From Tomocerus qinae (Eukaryota; Arthropoda; Collembola; Entomobryomorpha; Tomoceridae): a DNA stretch of 64,000 nucleotides. The DNA lies in contig CM034546.1 in the NCBI GenBank assembly GCA_020055645.1, positions 123,649,875 through 123,713,874 on the forward strand, given 5' to 3'. Position numbers and translations under genes: made by a program. Below, piece after piece: positions 15,039 through 28,873 of the stretch; position 1 is the first letter of the stretch; each line of letters begins with the position of its first letter. The notes under the pieces are model-generated. The model was not told the DNA's origin. It did no database searches and worked only from the letters and a program-made list of their open reading frames with translations.

Positions 15039-15269
15039 TATACTAGGGGTTTACCCGCGTGATTTGCGTATGTGAGAAGATTCGTAAAATAAGGGCATCA
15101 AAATTAAAACTAGCAACCGAGCAGAATTTATTGAGTGGAGTGAGTACTCAATTTCGCGCTATTGAAATTTGAAAAAATTATCTATAAGTTCAAACTGGTC
15201 GTTTACACTTGTACAAATCTACTCACATACGCAAATCTATGAAGGCATGCGGGTAGACCCCTACTATAG
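15039..15269. mobile_element. 231-bp foldback MITE
   Basis: The left end TATACTAGGGGTTTACCCGC and the right end, read in reverse complement as TATAGTAGGGGTCTACCCGC, are imperfect inverted repeats. The match continues inward through TGATTTGCGTATGTGAG and ATTTGCGTATGTGAG for roughly 45 bp. The element sits between TA dinucleotides, as expected for Tc1/mariner-type insertion, but the family is an inference. It has no ORF. Confidence 0.75.
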
Positions 15270-18200
15270 ATATTTATACATAAGTATACTGAAATTAATT
15301 TATACCAAAGGAGAAATTAGTCAAAAATAGTTATAAATGGTTACGAAATGAAACAATGGTATTTGGTAATGCAAGTTCACATGGTTGTTCTAATTATAAC
15401 ATAAAATAAAATAATTTTGAAGGTTTGGTATACCTATAGGATAATATTTTAGAAAATAATGAAAGGAAGAATATTTGTGTAGACATGAATAGCTGAGAGT
15501 TGAGCAGGTGTCATGCAAATAAACTAAATAGATGTTAAATTAGTGTGAGAAGGATGGAAGGCGAACGGCCTTAGCCCGATTCCCAATGCAATAACATAGA
15601 GAGAGAGAGATAGAAGGAGAGAAAGAGTGTGAATCCCCATAAGTCAAAAGACATCAAGAGTATTCAATAGTTTTTTGTGTTTTATTGATGTCATATTATA
15701 TTCATCCACATACTCTCTCTCCATTCGCTGTCGTCATTTCATGTAGGTCCTATATATTATGGACATGCATTCGTTTTGGCTACTTTTTCATTCGTAATAC
15801 TAGTAAAATCCTCCCACACCTACATTTTGTTTTTTATGTACATGTGAATATTCACCAACTGCATTCTGCCACTTAGTATATATCTTTGTAAAGAATTGTT
15901 GTAATAATCTTTCTATGCGTATTCTTTTAAATTACATTTTTAAAATATTTATAATTAATTAAATATGTACGAGCTTCACTCACACTCATGACTTTTTCTC
16001 ACGAACTACACTCATGCGAAGCTATTTAAGATAATTTGTTCTACTTATTAAGTACCATTTAGCTATGACTTGTTTGTAGCTAATAATATGCACAAACTGT
16101 GCTGAGAAGAAATAAGTAAATAAATTAACTGCCTCGGAGACTACATCTGCTTACTTACAATTTTTGATTACTTTGGGATTAATGGGATTTAAGTATGTAG
16201 TTGGCAACTTAATAACCATCCATCATTTAATAGAAAATCTACTAAATTCTCATTTATTAGAGCAAATTGCGTGCTTTCCTATCCAAGGAGATCAAATGTG
16301 TAAGAAAACATAATATCGAGCGTATAATCAATTTTTCAAGTCAATAGGTACACGCATTTCATTACTATGCTATACACCTTGAAGAGTACATTTGTATTAC
16401 ATGTAGAATTACGTGTTTTATGTTCTTGCTATTGGCAATTCACTCCGTTGACAATTTGCCAGCGCATTGAAAATTCATAATGCAATGCCAACGGTAGAAG
16501 ATGCATGAATACAAAAATGAATTTTCATAATTCTTGCCAAATAATATATGCAACATTTTCTCATGTTTTTATTTCATTATTACCTTATTTAAATATAGCG
16601 TAGATTCTTTTTTGGGCTTTGTTACCACACAAGACATTGCAAAAAAACTATTTTCAAATATTTAATCATTTTTTGTCTCATTAGGCTTTTCGATTTATAC
16701 TTATTTCTTTTGCAATATGTTTAAAACTGTATTTTGAACATTCTGAGATGGATAAAAATACAGTACATTATTAATTCTTGTAAAATTGTGTTAAGGTGAG
16801 GAATTGCATGTATAGCTACATGAAAAAGGTAGAATTGTATTTGTAGATTTACAAATGATAAGAAATGCCATTCTCTCCGTTCACATACAAATTGCTACCT
16901 GCATACAATATTCATTACAATATTTCATCTCCATTTTTAGTAAATGTCTCGATACTATTAAACAATTGAGAGAGAACAAGTAAGAAATATCCGATTTCAT
17001 TTGACAATGTCTAGAGAAGTACACTTTTAAGCAAAAGATGTAATTTGAGTACACTCTCTGCCATTTAATTATAATTGTAGTTTGTAACTTGGTGCACAAC
17101 TTCCTTATTTTGGACATCGTGCAAACATAATTGGCAGCGTGAAAGATAATTCTTAAAAGTATTTTAATATTGCCATTTTAAGTGTCAGCTACTTTTAAAG
17201 GGTTATTATGAAAGTGCTTCGTGATAGAGACCTTGTCTTGAATTTGAGATGCATGAGGAAGAATTTTCTAAGACATCCATATAGATACAATATATCTATC
17301 AATCCTTTTAATGACTTCTATAATTATAAATTCCAGAAATATTTGAATTGTATGTCAACTTTTGATTAATCATGGTATTTTACATGTATAAGCTTAGACT
17401 ATGCTTAAATATTAAATTCAAATCTGTACGTATATAAATAGCATTATTAAAAGGTATTTCCTTATCCAGTTTTTCAAATTCTCATCGGATCCAATTATAG
17501 AGTGGAATATTATTCTATTGATTGCATTTGTAGTAATTATCCGTACACAAATTTTCCTTTCAATGTGGATAATTATAGAAAATAATTGAAGGACTGTGCA
17601 TACAAAACTGTAATGAAGAGCTGAAAGCTCATTAGAAGAGATGGATTGAAGTAGATAAATATTTAACACATCAATACATTAATGAGCGTAAATATACACT
17701 CTTAATAATCTATGTCTCTTATGGTATTCGGTATTTGAATCTAAAAAGCATTAGATATTCATGGACAGGGTTTACAAATACTTTGGATCTAAATAAATAT
17801 GGATGTTTATCGGATCAATTAATTCCCGTATCTTTTGTATATCAAAAGGTACAGAAATATTGATTCATTGAGCAATGTAGGGAAGGTATGTACAGTTTGC
17901 AATTTATAGTAAAGGAATTATTCATGTCATTCACATTTACTAAGCATGTGTATAGAATCCAGAGTTTTTATGAAACTTTCAACACTATAATCTATATATC
18001 TGATGCACTTAGTAATATTCAGGTAGATATTTCGCTGTACATGATTTGGTTAGAATTGACGTAAAATAGGTAGGATTTGTATGCTGTATTTATTGATGGA
18101 GTGTTTGTTGTAAAAGTGTATTTAGAAGTGTATAGATTGGAGTTGGAGGGTTGTATATTGAAGTGATAGGGATAACGGGAAATAAAGTTCCCCACTGCTC

Positions 18201-21200
18201 CAGTTTTCCTTGAGAATTAGGCGCGGTCCTTACCTGAGGCCATTCATTCCGTCTCTCGTATAGCATAATTATTATTGTAATCTACATTAGTAATGCTATT
18301 GCAGCAACCAACAACATTTTATATTGAATCCTGGCAATGCCACTAACTTTAATTGTAACGCTCCTTATCTCCTATGTATATAATCCTAAATTTGAATAAA
18401 TGCATAGAAATGTCTACATATACATTACTACTACTACTACTACTACTGTATTATTATAGACATAGTGTATGTAGTGGTACTTGAGCAGGAAAAGCCACAA
18501 GGAGCTAAATAAAAGCAACTCATGCATTGCTAATGCTTATCATTATCTTACCTTTCTCGTTAGCCTTTGTCTATTTGCATTTTGTATGTATAAACATTGT
18601 CTATATTATAGAAGGTAGTCTACATTATCATTCAACTTTAAATTTAGCTTACCTTGCAGTACTTTATATACAAACCAAAAGACATCTTAAAATTAGCCTA
18701 TATTTATATTCATTGTTGTATAGTAAATGCAAGTTCGATGATGCTTTATTTAAAAGGATGAAAGTAAATGAGTGATTAGCAGTTGGTTCAGTAATTTGCA
18801 CTCTATGAATAGGGAAATCCGGAAAATTGTTATTTAGAGCAGAGAATGGAAGGGAGGGAGTGAATTCAATATCAATGAATATTTAGAGAGTAATTATTCT
18901 CGCGTGTGCTAACAATGTAGTGCATTGAACAGATCAAGAAATTTAGAATATGCAAAGTGAAACAAATAGAAATTGAAGGTAAACACAATGACTATCTATA
19001 TACACGTACTTTTATTATATTTAGGCATGCTATATCATTTAGATGCATTCTACCTGTATTTTGTGGTCGGTGACTGCTCTCGGCTTTATTTAACTCACAC
19101 AATGCAATTCAAAACCTCATTTCGTTTTCATTTCCACAATCTCTATCATTATACTATTTACCTTATTTATGTCAACTCTGTATCAGTGTATAGTTTGAAC
19201 ATTTGTGTATTACATGCACACTACATGCACACAAATAGCAGTTTAAGAAAACAGATATATAATTATAAGAAAGAAATCATTCCTATACATTAATGTACAC
19301 TGCCTTGACTAAAACTATTTTGATTAGTGTTCAGATGCGATCATTTACTATAAATGCTTTACCTATGCTTTAGCTGCAGGCATGTATACACGTAGATTTT
19401 GTCTCATAGCCTTCTAGCTACTATTATGTACACTACTTGTATCTACTCCCACTTTAACTACATAGTTTAAATAGTATTTGTTTAAAGACACTCCTACATA
19501 AAATATTTCATTGAATTATATTTTTACATGCTAAAGTGTACAAATGTACCTATAAGCATTTTTTATTCATATTTAATTCTTAGGAATTATGTTGAAGGTA
19601 TTATTGCCAAGTTTTAGAAACACGACAAAACTTGTTGGAAATGATCTAATACATTTTTTACTCCTTCCCATAACATTTCATATTATGTATATGATATCAA
19701 TTCAATAATGACAGATAAAAATGGGAACTGGAAAAAAGTGACATGAGGAAATCTACTTTTTATGTTTAGCTATGCTTGCAATATTATGTCCCTTGGAATT
19801 TGCTCTTAATTCTTGATTGCTGTGACTTTGTGACTAAACATGGATATAGATAGTTGTCTGGATAGGTACAAGCTAAATTGCCTTGTGGTGCCACTCATTC
19901 AACTATTCTTAGCTCTACTACTCTGAATGTATATGAAAGTGTATTACTAATCAACCACGCACTGACTTTCAAGACCAACATTTGCATATCCTATATACAA
20001 TCAATATTATAATCATTGTATGCGATGCAATTACTGCATATTCAACCATACTTAATTAGGAGAAAAAGTTATTTAGTACACGGTTATACTTAAATACGTA
20101 TTTATTGTAGACGATAATTAGAAGGGAGAAATTTCACCCGAATTAAAAGTAAGGATAGACAAAGCAGAATTATATTTAAGTGGATACATTTTTAATCATT
20201 AGCTCTAGTTCCAGGAAGTACCTTGCCTTGCAAATTTTTAATAATTAATTATTGAATGAATTGATTGCGTTTAAACGGAGTTTCAATTGGAAAAATTTTT
20301 CAGCCTTAATTTTTGCAATTTGGTTTAGAAAATTAAAATTCTTTGTAAGTACCAATTTTTGGAATTTTTACACCTCATGATCTATCATGCGTTAGGAGAA
20401 GTCATCCAACTCAATAATATTTTGTGTTATGTATTTAGTAGTGAATGAAACCACAGGCGCGTATAGCAGAGGAATCACTATTTATACCGTAACAGAATCT
20501 GTATGCATATAAATGTTTTTAGTAGATAAATGATAGAGGATACACATTTTGTGTGTCAGATAGTCACTGGTGCATTTGTATAACAAAACCAAGGACTAAA
20601 TCACTTGAAACCATAGCGAGACTTAAAGAATGGTTCAACATTGCATGAGTATCACACAAAAGTGATTTATTATCATACAGAAATCTTGTACTTGCATTTA
20701 CTGTCGGATATTTTTACAACTCGCCCATTATTTATATTTTAATTGATGCACTACTGCATATATGTTAATCTTGTATCAAATAAGTTGTTGTTGTTGTTTG
20801 GAAAGCAAAGATAGGAGCCAACAGATTGATCTTATTGCAACACGATGTGCATTAGATATGCTATCACGTGCATATACGATGACTACTTGCACAATTTTAT
20901 TTATTGACTACTTGCATTATCATGTTGCTATATTATTTGCATTGTAAATAACCTTTGTGCTTGTATAAACAATTCTAAGGCATTACCCCATCTTAAACAC
21001 AAATACTTTACTCCATCTCAGGCTTTACGCATCAAAAATTAATATTAATGAGCTAACTATACAAACTTAGGTAATTTAAGATAAACACTATTCCTCATCA
21101 CTCCTACTATAATACAATATTGCAAGGTTACGCTCATGGTTTGCAATTTGCTGTCATTTTTACTCTATACTTAAAATATCCACTATATACAAACAACTAT

Positions 21201-24200
21201 TCAAAACATTATTATAGCCTTAGTACTAAGACCACAAAAATTAATCGCTACCACTACCACACCCAAAATCTACATTTGACTGTCTAATAAGTTTAAGCCA
21301 CAGATTTACTTCAATATTGTTGGCCAAATTTTTCATGTATTTATATAATAAAAATAATTTAAATGACTATTGTACCTTGAGAAACAAATAATGCAAATCA
21401 ACAAATTACAATGTCAATACTTACGGAAAACTTACTTTTAAATTTCCCTCAAAAATTTTCCAAGTAAGACTTAATTGGTGTTTATACAATTTATTTAAGG
21501 TCAGCTGTTCAAAAAATATCTTTCGATTTATCAGCAGAATTCAAAATTTTTGGTTTGCTTATTGAAAAAAGGCAATACGTAAAATTTGCGAGCTAAGAAA
21601 TCATAAAATACTAGATTGTTAGTACAGAACAGTGAATTACATAGAAATATTTTCCAATTAGATGCACTCAGAAAGAGAGTGGATAATTTATTAGTTTTGC
21701 TATAGCTAACAACCTTTTGTGCTTAGATTGTGTATGAAATAATGCATTTCCGGATGGTTCTTTGTTTGTAAAGATTTCGTATAGAAACTTTTTCAAAGCC
21801 TTTAAGCTAAATACAAAGCAATCTTAAAGGTCGACCTTTTCAATAAGTTCTTATCTTTTTCATCTAGCATCCCACAAACTCGTTGGAAATAGGAGACTCC
21901 CCATCTCGTTAGTGCTATACCAAGAGTTACATTACATTTAGGTACCTTAAACATTCTCAAGTGCGAATAGACTGATCTTATTGATATCTGTGTACTAATG
22001 TCATCCATATTTATGTCAAGAGAAACTGAATTTCTATTATTTTCAATAGGATTGTAATACAGTCGTACAAAAGCTATAGAAAATGACGTAATAATAATTA
22101 ATCTTGGAGAAGTTATAATGCAAGACTTGAGCTATTGCTTCTTTATTGCATTTCTTATTACATTTTTGATAGGTGACTATGTAATTAATAAAATGTCGGT
22201 AATTTCTGTAGATGTGGGAGGGACTCATTTGACTTCTTTGGCAATTAATAATAATTATTCTATTACAAAACACTTTCGTAGTGCTTCATTTAGGATTGCA
22301 CTTAGCAATGAACATATAAATCACAACAGACAGTTCATCTACGGTTATTAACGATCTTTGAAAAGGGATTTACTATTATGTCTGTTAATTATATCTTCAT
22401 TGTCTTGCTATACAAAGTAGCAAATCTATATCCAAACAGAAAAACATTATAATGGGACACCTGCTGCAATTTATGATATCTATTCATCACTATTTTACAC
22501 CTTGACCAGGTATTATAAGCACTTACCTTACAATTAGTACTCTCCAAACTATTTACACAATGCTTTGTCTTAATGACACAAATTATGATTGATGTAGAAA
22601 TAAATTACATTTAAATGTTTGATTATTATATAGTTTTTGCTAACTATCGTTATACATTCGAAGTATGATCAGTTTTTACATAATGGAAAGTAAAATGCAT
22701 TTACTAATCTGTATTTCAATTAGTGAACATTCATATCACTGGAATTGATTTCTAGACATGGTCATGTGATTATCAGTATACATAATGCATTTCTTTTCTT
22801 ATTGGTTAATGTTGCGGCTGCACAAGAAAACAAAGTAGAGTGATTAGTAAATTAGGATGAAATCTAATCATCAGTCAGCAAAAAACAAGTTGAATCAAAA
22901 GTGCATCAAAACAAGATTTGTCGAGTGCATAGTACAAGTGAAAGTCAATAAAATAGACAATAAAATGGCAACTACTGCATCTACAAGTGACAAACATGAA
23001 AAGGGAACGTGACTCATTAAAAGCGGATGTTCGTTTTGAAACGGGATTCTAAAATTAAAGCGTTTAAATGAATTCACAAGGTACTTTAATCTATCAGACG
23101 TTGAAATTCCTTTTAAAATTCTTTTCTCTAAATAGTAGAATCAAATAATGAAATTCATTTAATTGTATGTTTACTATCAAGAGTCATCAATGAATAAATG
23201 GTACTCGGTATTAATAGTCTTTGTTCGAAATTGTGTTTAGTGTTAATACGGGCGTGGTTGTAATACCAAGACTATCACTCTCCCTTCTGATCCTTTATTA
23301 TTGCAGTACTATTAATCCTTACATAAATTGACTATAATACTATAACTATAATAGTATCTAGATTTTAATAGTTTATTATTCTGGGTATACTTTGTATTAA
23401 ATATTATGAAGTGTACACGTTAATGAAAAAGAAAAGTTTTGTAGTATTATCATCTGATGTACTACAAGTACATAAATATTATCAGAAGATAGTTTATATA
23501 ATGTATTTATAGTGCAAACTGGGGAGTGTTACTAATATAGATAGTAGAATGTCCTACTTGGGAGATTTAGGTGTACTAACCAGATCATGGATGACGGTGA
23601 TGATGGAAAGATTATAGGAACCAAGGTACTAAATACTAGGTGCAACATCTCAATTACAATAAGGTAATTGGAATTACTAATCTGATCATTATTTATCATT
23701 ATAATGTATTTTACGGTACTAGGCACTAACTACCGACCCTTTCCACTCACTCGTCTATAATAATATATTATATATCACTATATAATACCATTTAATATAG
23801 ATATAGGCTATAATAGGTATATTATATAGTATTTGAGTCCTAAACAAAAAATAATACTTTGTCTTCAAAGTCTCGAGTGAAGTGGCTGCTCTCTACAGAA
23901 AAGTTATGCCTCTTGGGCTTGTTGTAGTCATTTTATCTTGCTGTATAAGAGTAGCCTCTTTAAGAAATGCAATTTATATGTATATAATTCACACATTTAT
24001 ATGTATTAATCGCATGAAAAGTTTCAGCTGCAAATTTCAAAGACTTGATGATGAACACATCCAATCATTCGGTCAAGTTCGACAGTGAAAGTGAAATTCA
24101 TTTCAATTTTATAGTTCAAATGTTGTTTATACTCAGATTGTCTTTTTATTACAACCGCGCGAAGAAATTGACATGAGTTCAAGGTTTAAAATTAATTCTA

Positions 24201-27200
24201 CTGGAGAATCAATGATTAATCAGTTTCTTGGTTTAAATTCTTTAGATTTTCTTTATTTATTTAGAATTTGTTTCCTCTTCTTTCATCTTAGCTCATTTAT
24301 TACCACCATGAATAGGGATTTAAAAGATAGCATTAATATTGAAGTAGGCCGTGACTCTGTGCTGGCATCAACTCCTTTACCTTGTCTTGCTTGCCAACGT
24401 ATAAAGTGCACTAATGGAAAGTTGACCTTTCCTGTTCTGCCAACTAAAACTAAACGGATTCATTTTTATTCTTCATAATAATATTGTTTGACTACCTTTT
24501 ATTCTTTATTATTCCACAATATTATCTCTCCTGATTTATATGTATGTAAGTAGTAAGAAGTACTCCTCGTTTAGTGAGTGAGGGATCTAATGTGTAGAGC
24601 AGTGGCCTTTAATTGAATAATTTTAGTAGTATTTCAAATAAACATTTAACTATTGGTTGTACATTTACCTTTTTTATGTATACTATTGAAACTTGAATTT
24701 AAAATTATGTCTTCCTAAAATGTCATTCCTGATCTCAACTCAAGTGTTAAAATTAATTCCTGCGTCTTTAGATATCCAATAATAATAATTTATAAATAAT
24801 GTAATAATAATAATACAATTGTTACAGATGGTAAATAGCCAATCAAAACAAATTCTCGGAAATATTTTATCTAGCTACCTGTAATTATCACTCCATTTCA
24901 CACCTCTACTAAATTACGATAACTTTACCCTGCTTTTAATTATTATGTTGGAATAATTAAAATTTTTGGCTCTTCCATAATTCTTTTTAGAGTGCTAACA
25001 ATGCAATATCTAGGAATTATAAATCTGTGTAAAGAGGAAAAGAGGTTCTGAAGCAAGGGAATTGTTTTTCTGTTGGATTTCGTTAGTTCAATAAAAATAA
25101 TCTGTCTCAGTAGCAAGAGGAGGAGGTAGGAAGCGACAAAAAAGTGCTGAATGGTATATAGTTGATGAACTTGGCCCAGCTTCTGTTTTCCTTTCATCTA
25201 ATAATCTGCCTTGTGGAACATTTTCATTTGGTGCCAATAAGGCCGAGAGCGATATTCACAAATGAACTTTAAACGATGTAATGTTAATGCAAATCAACAA
25301 TATCGAGGTAGTTATTTCATTCCACAAGTCAGTAGTCTCTTTTTTGCGAGGTTAGCAGACACCCTTCCTTATTTATATACACAGGAGGACTGTCATTTTT
25401 GAGAAATGAAGTGATTAGCAAGATAAATGCAGATTTCCTTTGTTTGCCCAATTATTTATTATCGGTAATTATGTATGTTTAATTAGCCAGATTTGTTTTC
25501 GTGCAAATCATTCTAGAACAAATTCGTGTGTATGGTAAATAGGACAAATATTTACATTTATTATGAAGAATGAATTGTTACGACATTGCATGACAGTCTC
25601 CCATTAAATGAACTAATAATTTTCAGGTGTTATAAGATGGAGAACCCAACCAGACAAGATCAGATTCAGATCAGGGCAACTCAGAATTGAGACTTGTCAC
25701 GATTACTATATTGCAATATAGTTGACAGCTGTTATATAATATATTTATTTACTGCTACTTAATAGATGTAAACTTTCCTGATCGTTCACTACAAACACCG
25801 GCGCCCACTTGCAAATTACCTGAACTTATTTGTGTCGTAATAATACAATCAAACCTGCCAACAACGTACCTTTTCTGCTTTTAGCTAAACGAACCACTCT
25901 TGACTCATACTCATAAGTCATCAGATATCATGTCACGTACTTACCTTTTCTGTAGACATACTTCGAAATCCTCATGCAATACAATCAAATACAAATTCAT
26001 GTCTAAAAATAAATATTTAAATAGGGTTAATTTAAAAATACTATTCTTGGACCTAATCAAGGTAGTCCTAACAATAGAACTTGAGACAAGTACCCTTTCC
26101 TGAGTTACTAATGATCTCTATAATTATCCTACATAATATTAAAAAAACAATGCACATTTTTATAAAGTGGATCGAAAAGTTATTTTATTTTGCTATATAA
26201 AATGAAAAATAGACTAAAAAAAATTGAAATTCCCTCCAATTATCCTGGCAATAAAAATTTCCTCATCATTTCTAACATTTTTTCTGAATTTCCACTTAAC
26301 TTTCCGCATTAATAAATACAAAATACTTTTATAAATACTAGCAAAGTATGACCTTCCACTTAGGGCCATAAGATAAACAACTGGAATTTAATATAGCAGT
26401 TTAGGGCCATCTTCATCAGGTAGTCAGCCAATAATGTTTGAGGTTTTATCAAGTTTTTTATGGCCATATTCATCGATTGAAAGAGGTTAAATAGAGTTGT
26501 CTGTGCATGGAAGAGATGTTCATGATTATTTCCATATTGCTTGTATTTTTTGCTGAAGTTTGCCCTTAAATGTGGATCTAGCGTGCTAAATATTCCTTTA
26601 TTTATGGAGTGCTAGGTATTGGACTGTGATTTAAGTGAAATGTATTATGGTTAGCATGGGCGGCTGTACAAAGAAGGATAATAATATGCAAATGAAACAA
26701 TTATATAGGTTTACTTATTTATACAGGGACCATATTATAGTAAGTGGATTTGTGCAAATTCCATGGAATTCCTTAGATAGGACGTCTGAGATGTAGCCTT
26801 GAGATAAACAACAAAAATCTTGGCCTGACTTAATGCTTCCGTAAAGTCATTTCGAGTCAAACATCCACCCAAATGACTCAGATCCTCAATACATTTCAAT
26901 CCATTTAGGTACCGATTTTTATGGCGTCATCTATACAAGTCGCAATTCTTTTATTCTATCAGTACCTAATACGTAATAGTCTTTAGATCCTATTATTCCT
27001 GATTATGTATGACGCCAATTACTCAGTGCACTACTCCTTTACGTATGGAGACTAAACAGAATTCCCAGGACGTAATAAGAAATAAAAAGTTCATTTAGTT
27101 CCTAATTAGAAGTTGAAATATTTCTTGACTCACCTTCAGTATTAAAAGTGTACAAACTCCTACATAATTATATTGGCTTGTGTTGGTAAGGTTCTATGTT

Positions 27201-28161
27201 TATAAAATTAATTACAAGTACCAATGTACCTAAATAAATTGTAATGTAGTAAAATAAACGAGCTTACCTAATGTTGTCTTTGCCAATCTAAAATTTTACC
27301 TTTACCTTCTTGATTATAATTTGTAATAACAAAAGAGAAATAATGTTAGGTATGTTATAGCACTTGTCATGAGTCATTATATCTTTCTGAAAAGAAATGT
27401 TGACAGTAATACTCGAGATGCATGCAAATTCTTAGCAGAAATAAATATTTAAAAACAATTATAATGCTTTTCGGCCTTTTTTGGAATTGATCATTTGGAT
27501 AATTGATGCCTACTGCAGAACAGATCGGCTAATGTATGTTCCTATTTAGTTTGCTGTATTTAATACTTATACTTGTAGGTCTATTTTGGTTTTCCAGAAA
27601 ATAATACAGGACTAATTAGCTTTCGTGAATAGGCTTTGGGATCCAGAGGTAGGCTCAATAGAAAAAGGATTATTTAATAATTATTTTACGTTTTGAGGTT
27701 CCTCTGAAAGATTTTCTTTCCCACAGTTCATTATCGGTGGAAAATGAAAAGGCCAAAGTATATGTCCATTCACGCATCGTATTACAGAATTAGAAACGAG
27801 AACTGAATAGGAACATTGGTGAGTTGGTTGAAGTGGATAGACTAAATTTAGACAGCAGAGAGAAATAACAAAGGAAACCAACCAGAGTAGTCGAACTATT
27901 CATGGAGATGCAAATTAATAAGGTCTTATCATTACCTAACCAGTTTTTGGGTATTCTAAAAGCTAGCTATTTAATCCAATACATAGCCAGATAAGCACAA
28001 AGTCCACATTGCCTCTGAATAATAATTATCGTATGTAGTTACACACTTTCAGTACAATTTAGGTATACTTGTATGTATTGAAGTGTGTACAGAACAGAGA
28101 ATGTTTTTGATGCTATATTAGAATACCCTGCAAAAATGTTATTTCTCTAACCTATTGCTAA

Positions 28162-28865
28162 CAGTGTTCGATTTTATCCGGCTAAAAAGCTTTTTGACCA
28201 ACCAGCCGGCTAAAATGGTTAAAATGGCCAAAATGGTTAAAATGGCTAAAAATGTCCATATCCTTGAAACCTCCTTGATTTTGCACCACAGGAGTTCAAA
28301 CTTCAAGCCACAGCGCAGCGTCCAACAAATGAATAAAAATAGACTGGCGCTGCATTTAACTACATTTTAGTTTCGATATCAAATACTGTTACATTTCTAT
28401 CGGATTTTACAGTTTTCGCAGATAATGTCATCAAAGCAAAAAACAAAACGAAGAACGCCGGCACGACGACGCTCTGCTGCAACCGCGTCAAGTTTTAGTG
28501 CACCTGCTTCAGCAACACTTCCTGACCGTACTAATTCGCCAAGAAACAAGACTGACAAGGTTTAGCGTAGTCTTATGTCTTCACAACGGTTAGTTGGAAC
28601 AATTGTGACCAGAAGATTGATTTGTAGATTGCAAGTATGTAGGGCCTTCTTAAACAAAATTAGTTTAAACTTTGGTGTAGATCAAGGATAGGCTATTCTA
28701 GGCAGAATAGGGTTTTACTTTGCCCCATTTTACGTATATTTTATTTTTGACCATTTTAACCAATTTAGCCATTTTATCCGCCGGCTAACAAGGGTATTTT
28801 GCCAGCCGGCTAGCCATTTTAACCTGACCATTATAGCCGGCTAACCGGCTGGTCATCGAACACTG
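28162..28865. mobile_element. 704-bp hAT-like non-autonomous transposon
   Basis: The ends are an exact 11-bp inverted repeat, CAGTGTTCGAT. The element is flanked by a perfect 8-bp direct duplication, ATTGCTAA (28154-28161 and 28866-28873). Both subterminal regions carry several copies of GCCGGCTA and runs of AAAATGG or CCATTTT, resembling clustered transposase-binding motifs. An 8-bp target duplication and CAGTG-type ends are hallmarks of hAT elements. The only ORF inside is a 46-codon basic one (28425-28565), so the element could not move by itself. Confidence 0.9.
28425..28565 (+). CDS. small basic ORF inside the hAT-like element
   Basis: This 46-residue frame begins MSSKQKTKRRTPARRRS and continues with a Ser/Ala/Thr-rich stretch before a TAG stop. 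It is clearly richer in G and C than the surrounding DNA and uses Arg and Ala codons that are rare nearby, so it looks like a true coding remnant. A basic, Ser-rich stretch could be the start of a transposase or of a captured host exon; a weak donor-like GTTTAG overlaps the stop. I do not recognise the protein and cannot show that it is expressed. Confidence 0.35.
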   Translation: MSSKQKTKRRTPARRRSAATASSFSAPASATLPDRTNSPRNKTDKV

Positions 28866-28873
28866 ATTGCTAA

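Larger units (their letters stand above)
9395..28153. other. gene-poor AT-rich DNA
   Basis: I found no supportable gene. The longest frame (18973-19293, 106 codons) is rich in Tyr, His, Leu and Phe and looks like translated AT-rich noise. The stretch contains a 192-bp tandem duplication (10312-10690), a 231-bp foldback element (15039-15269) and short purine and ACT runs (about 15598-15630 and 18428-18448). Two good splice-donor sequences on the minus strand, at 18234 and 6156 in the neighbouring block, hint at short exons of an unseen gene, but neither can be assembled into a protein. Confidence 0.55.

Noticed and set aside
18973..19293. 106-codon open frame, the longest in the left half
   Set aside because: Very rich in Tyr, His, Leu and Phe, no splice or start context and no family resemblance; typical of open frames in AT-rich DNA.
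24173..24478. 101-codon open frame
   Set aside because: Irregular composition, no recognisable motif, no flanking exons; the CLACQRIKC segment is too short to call a zinc-binding site.
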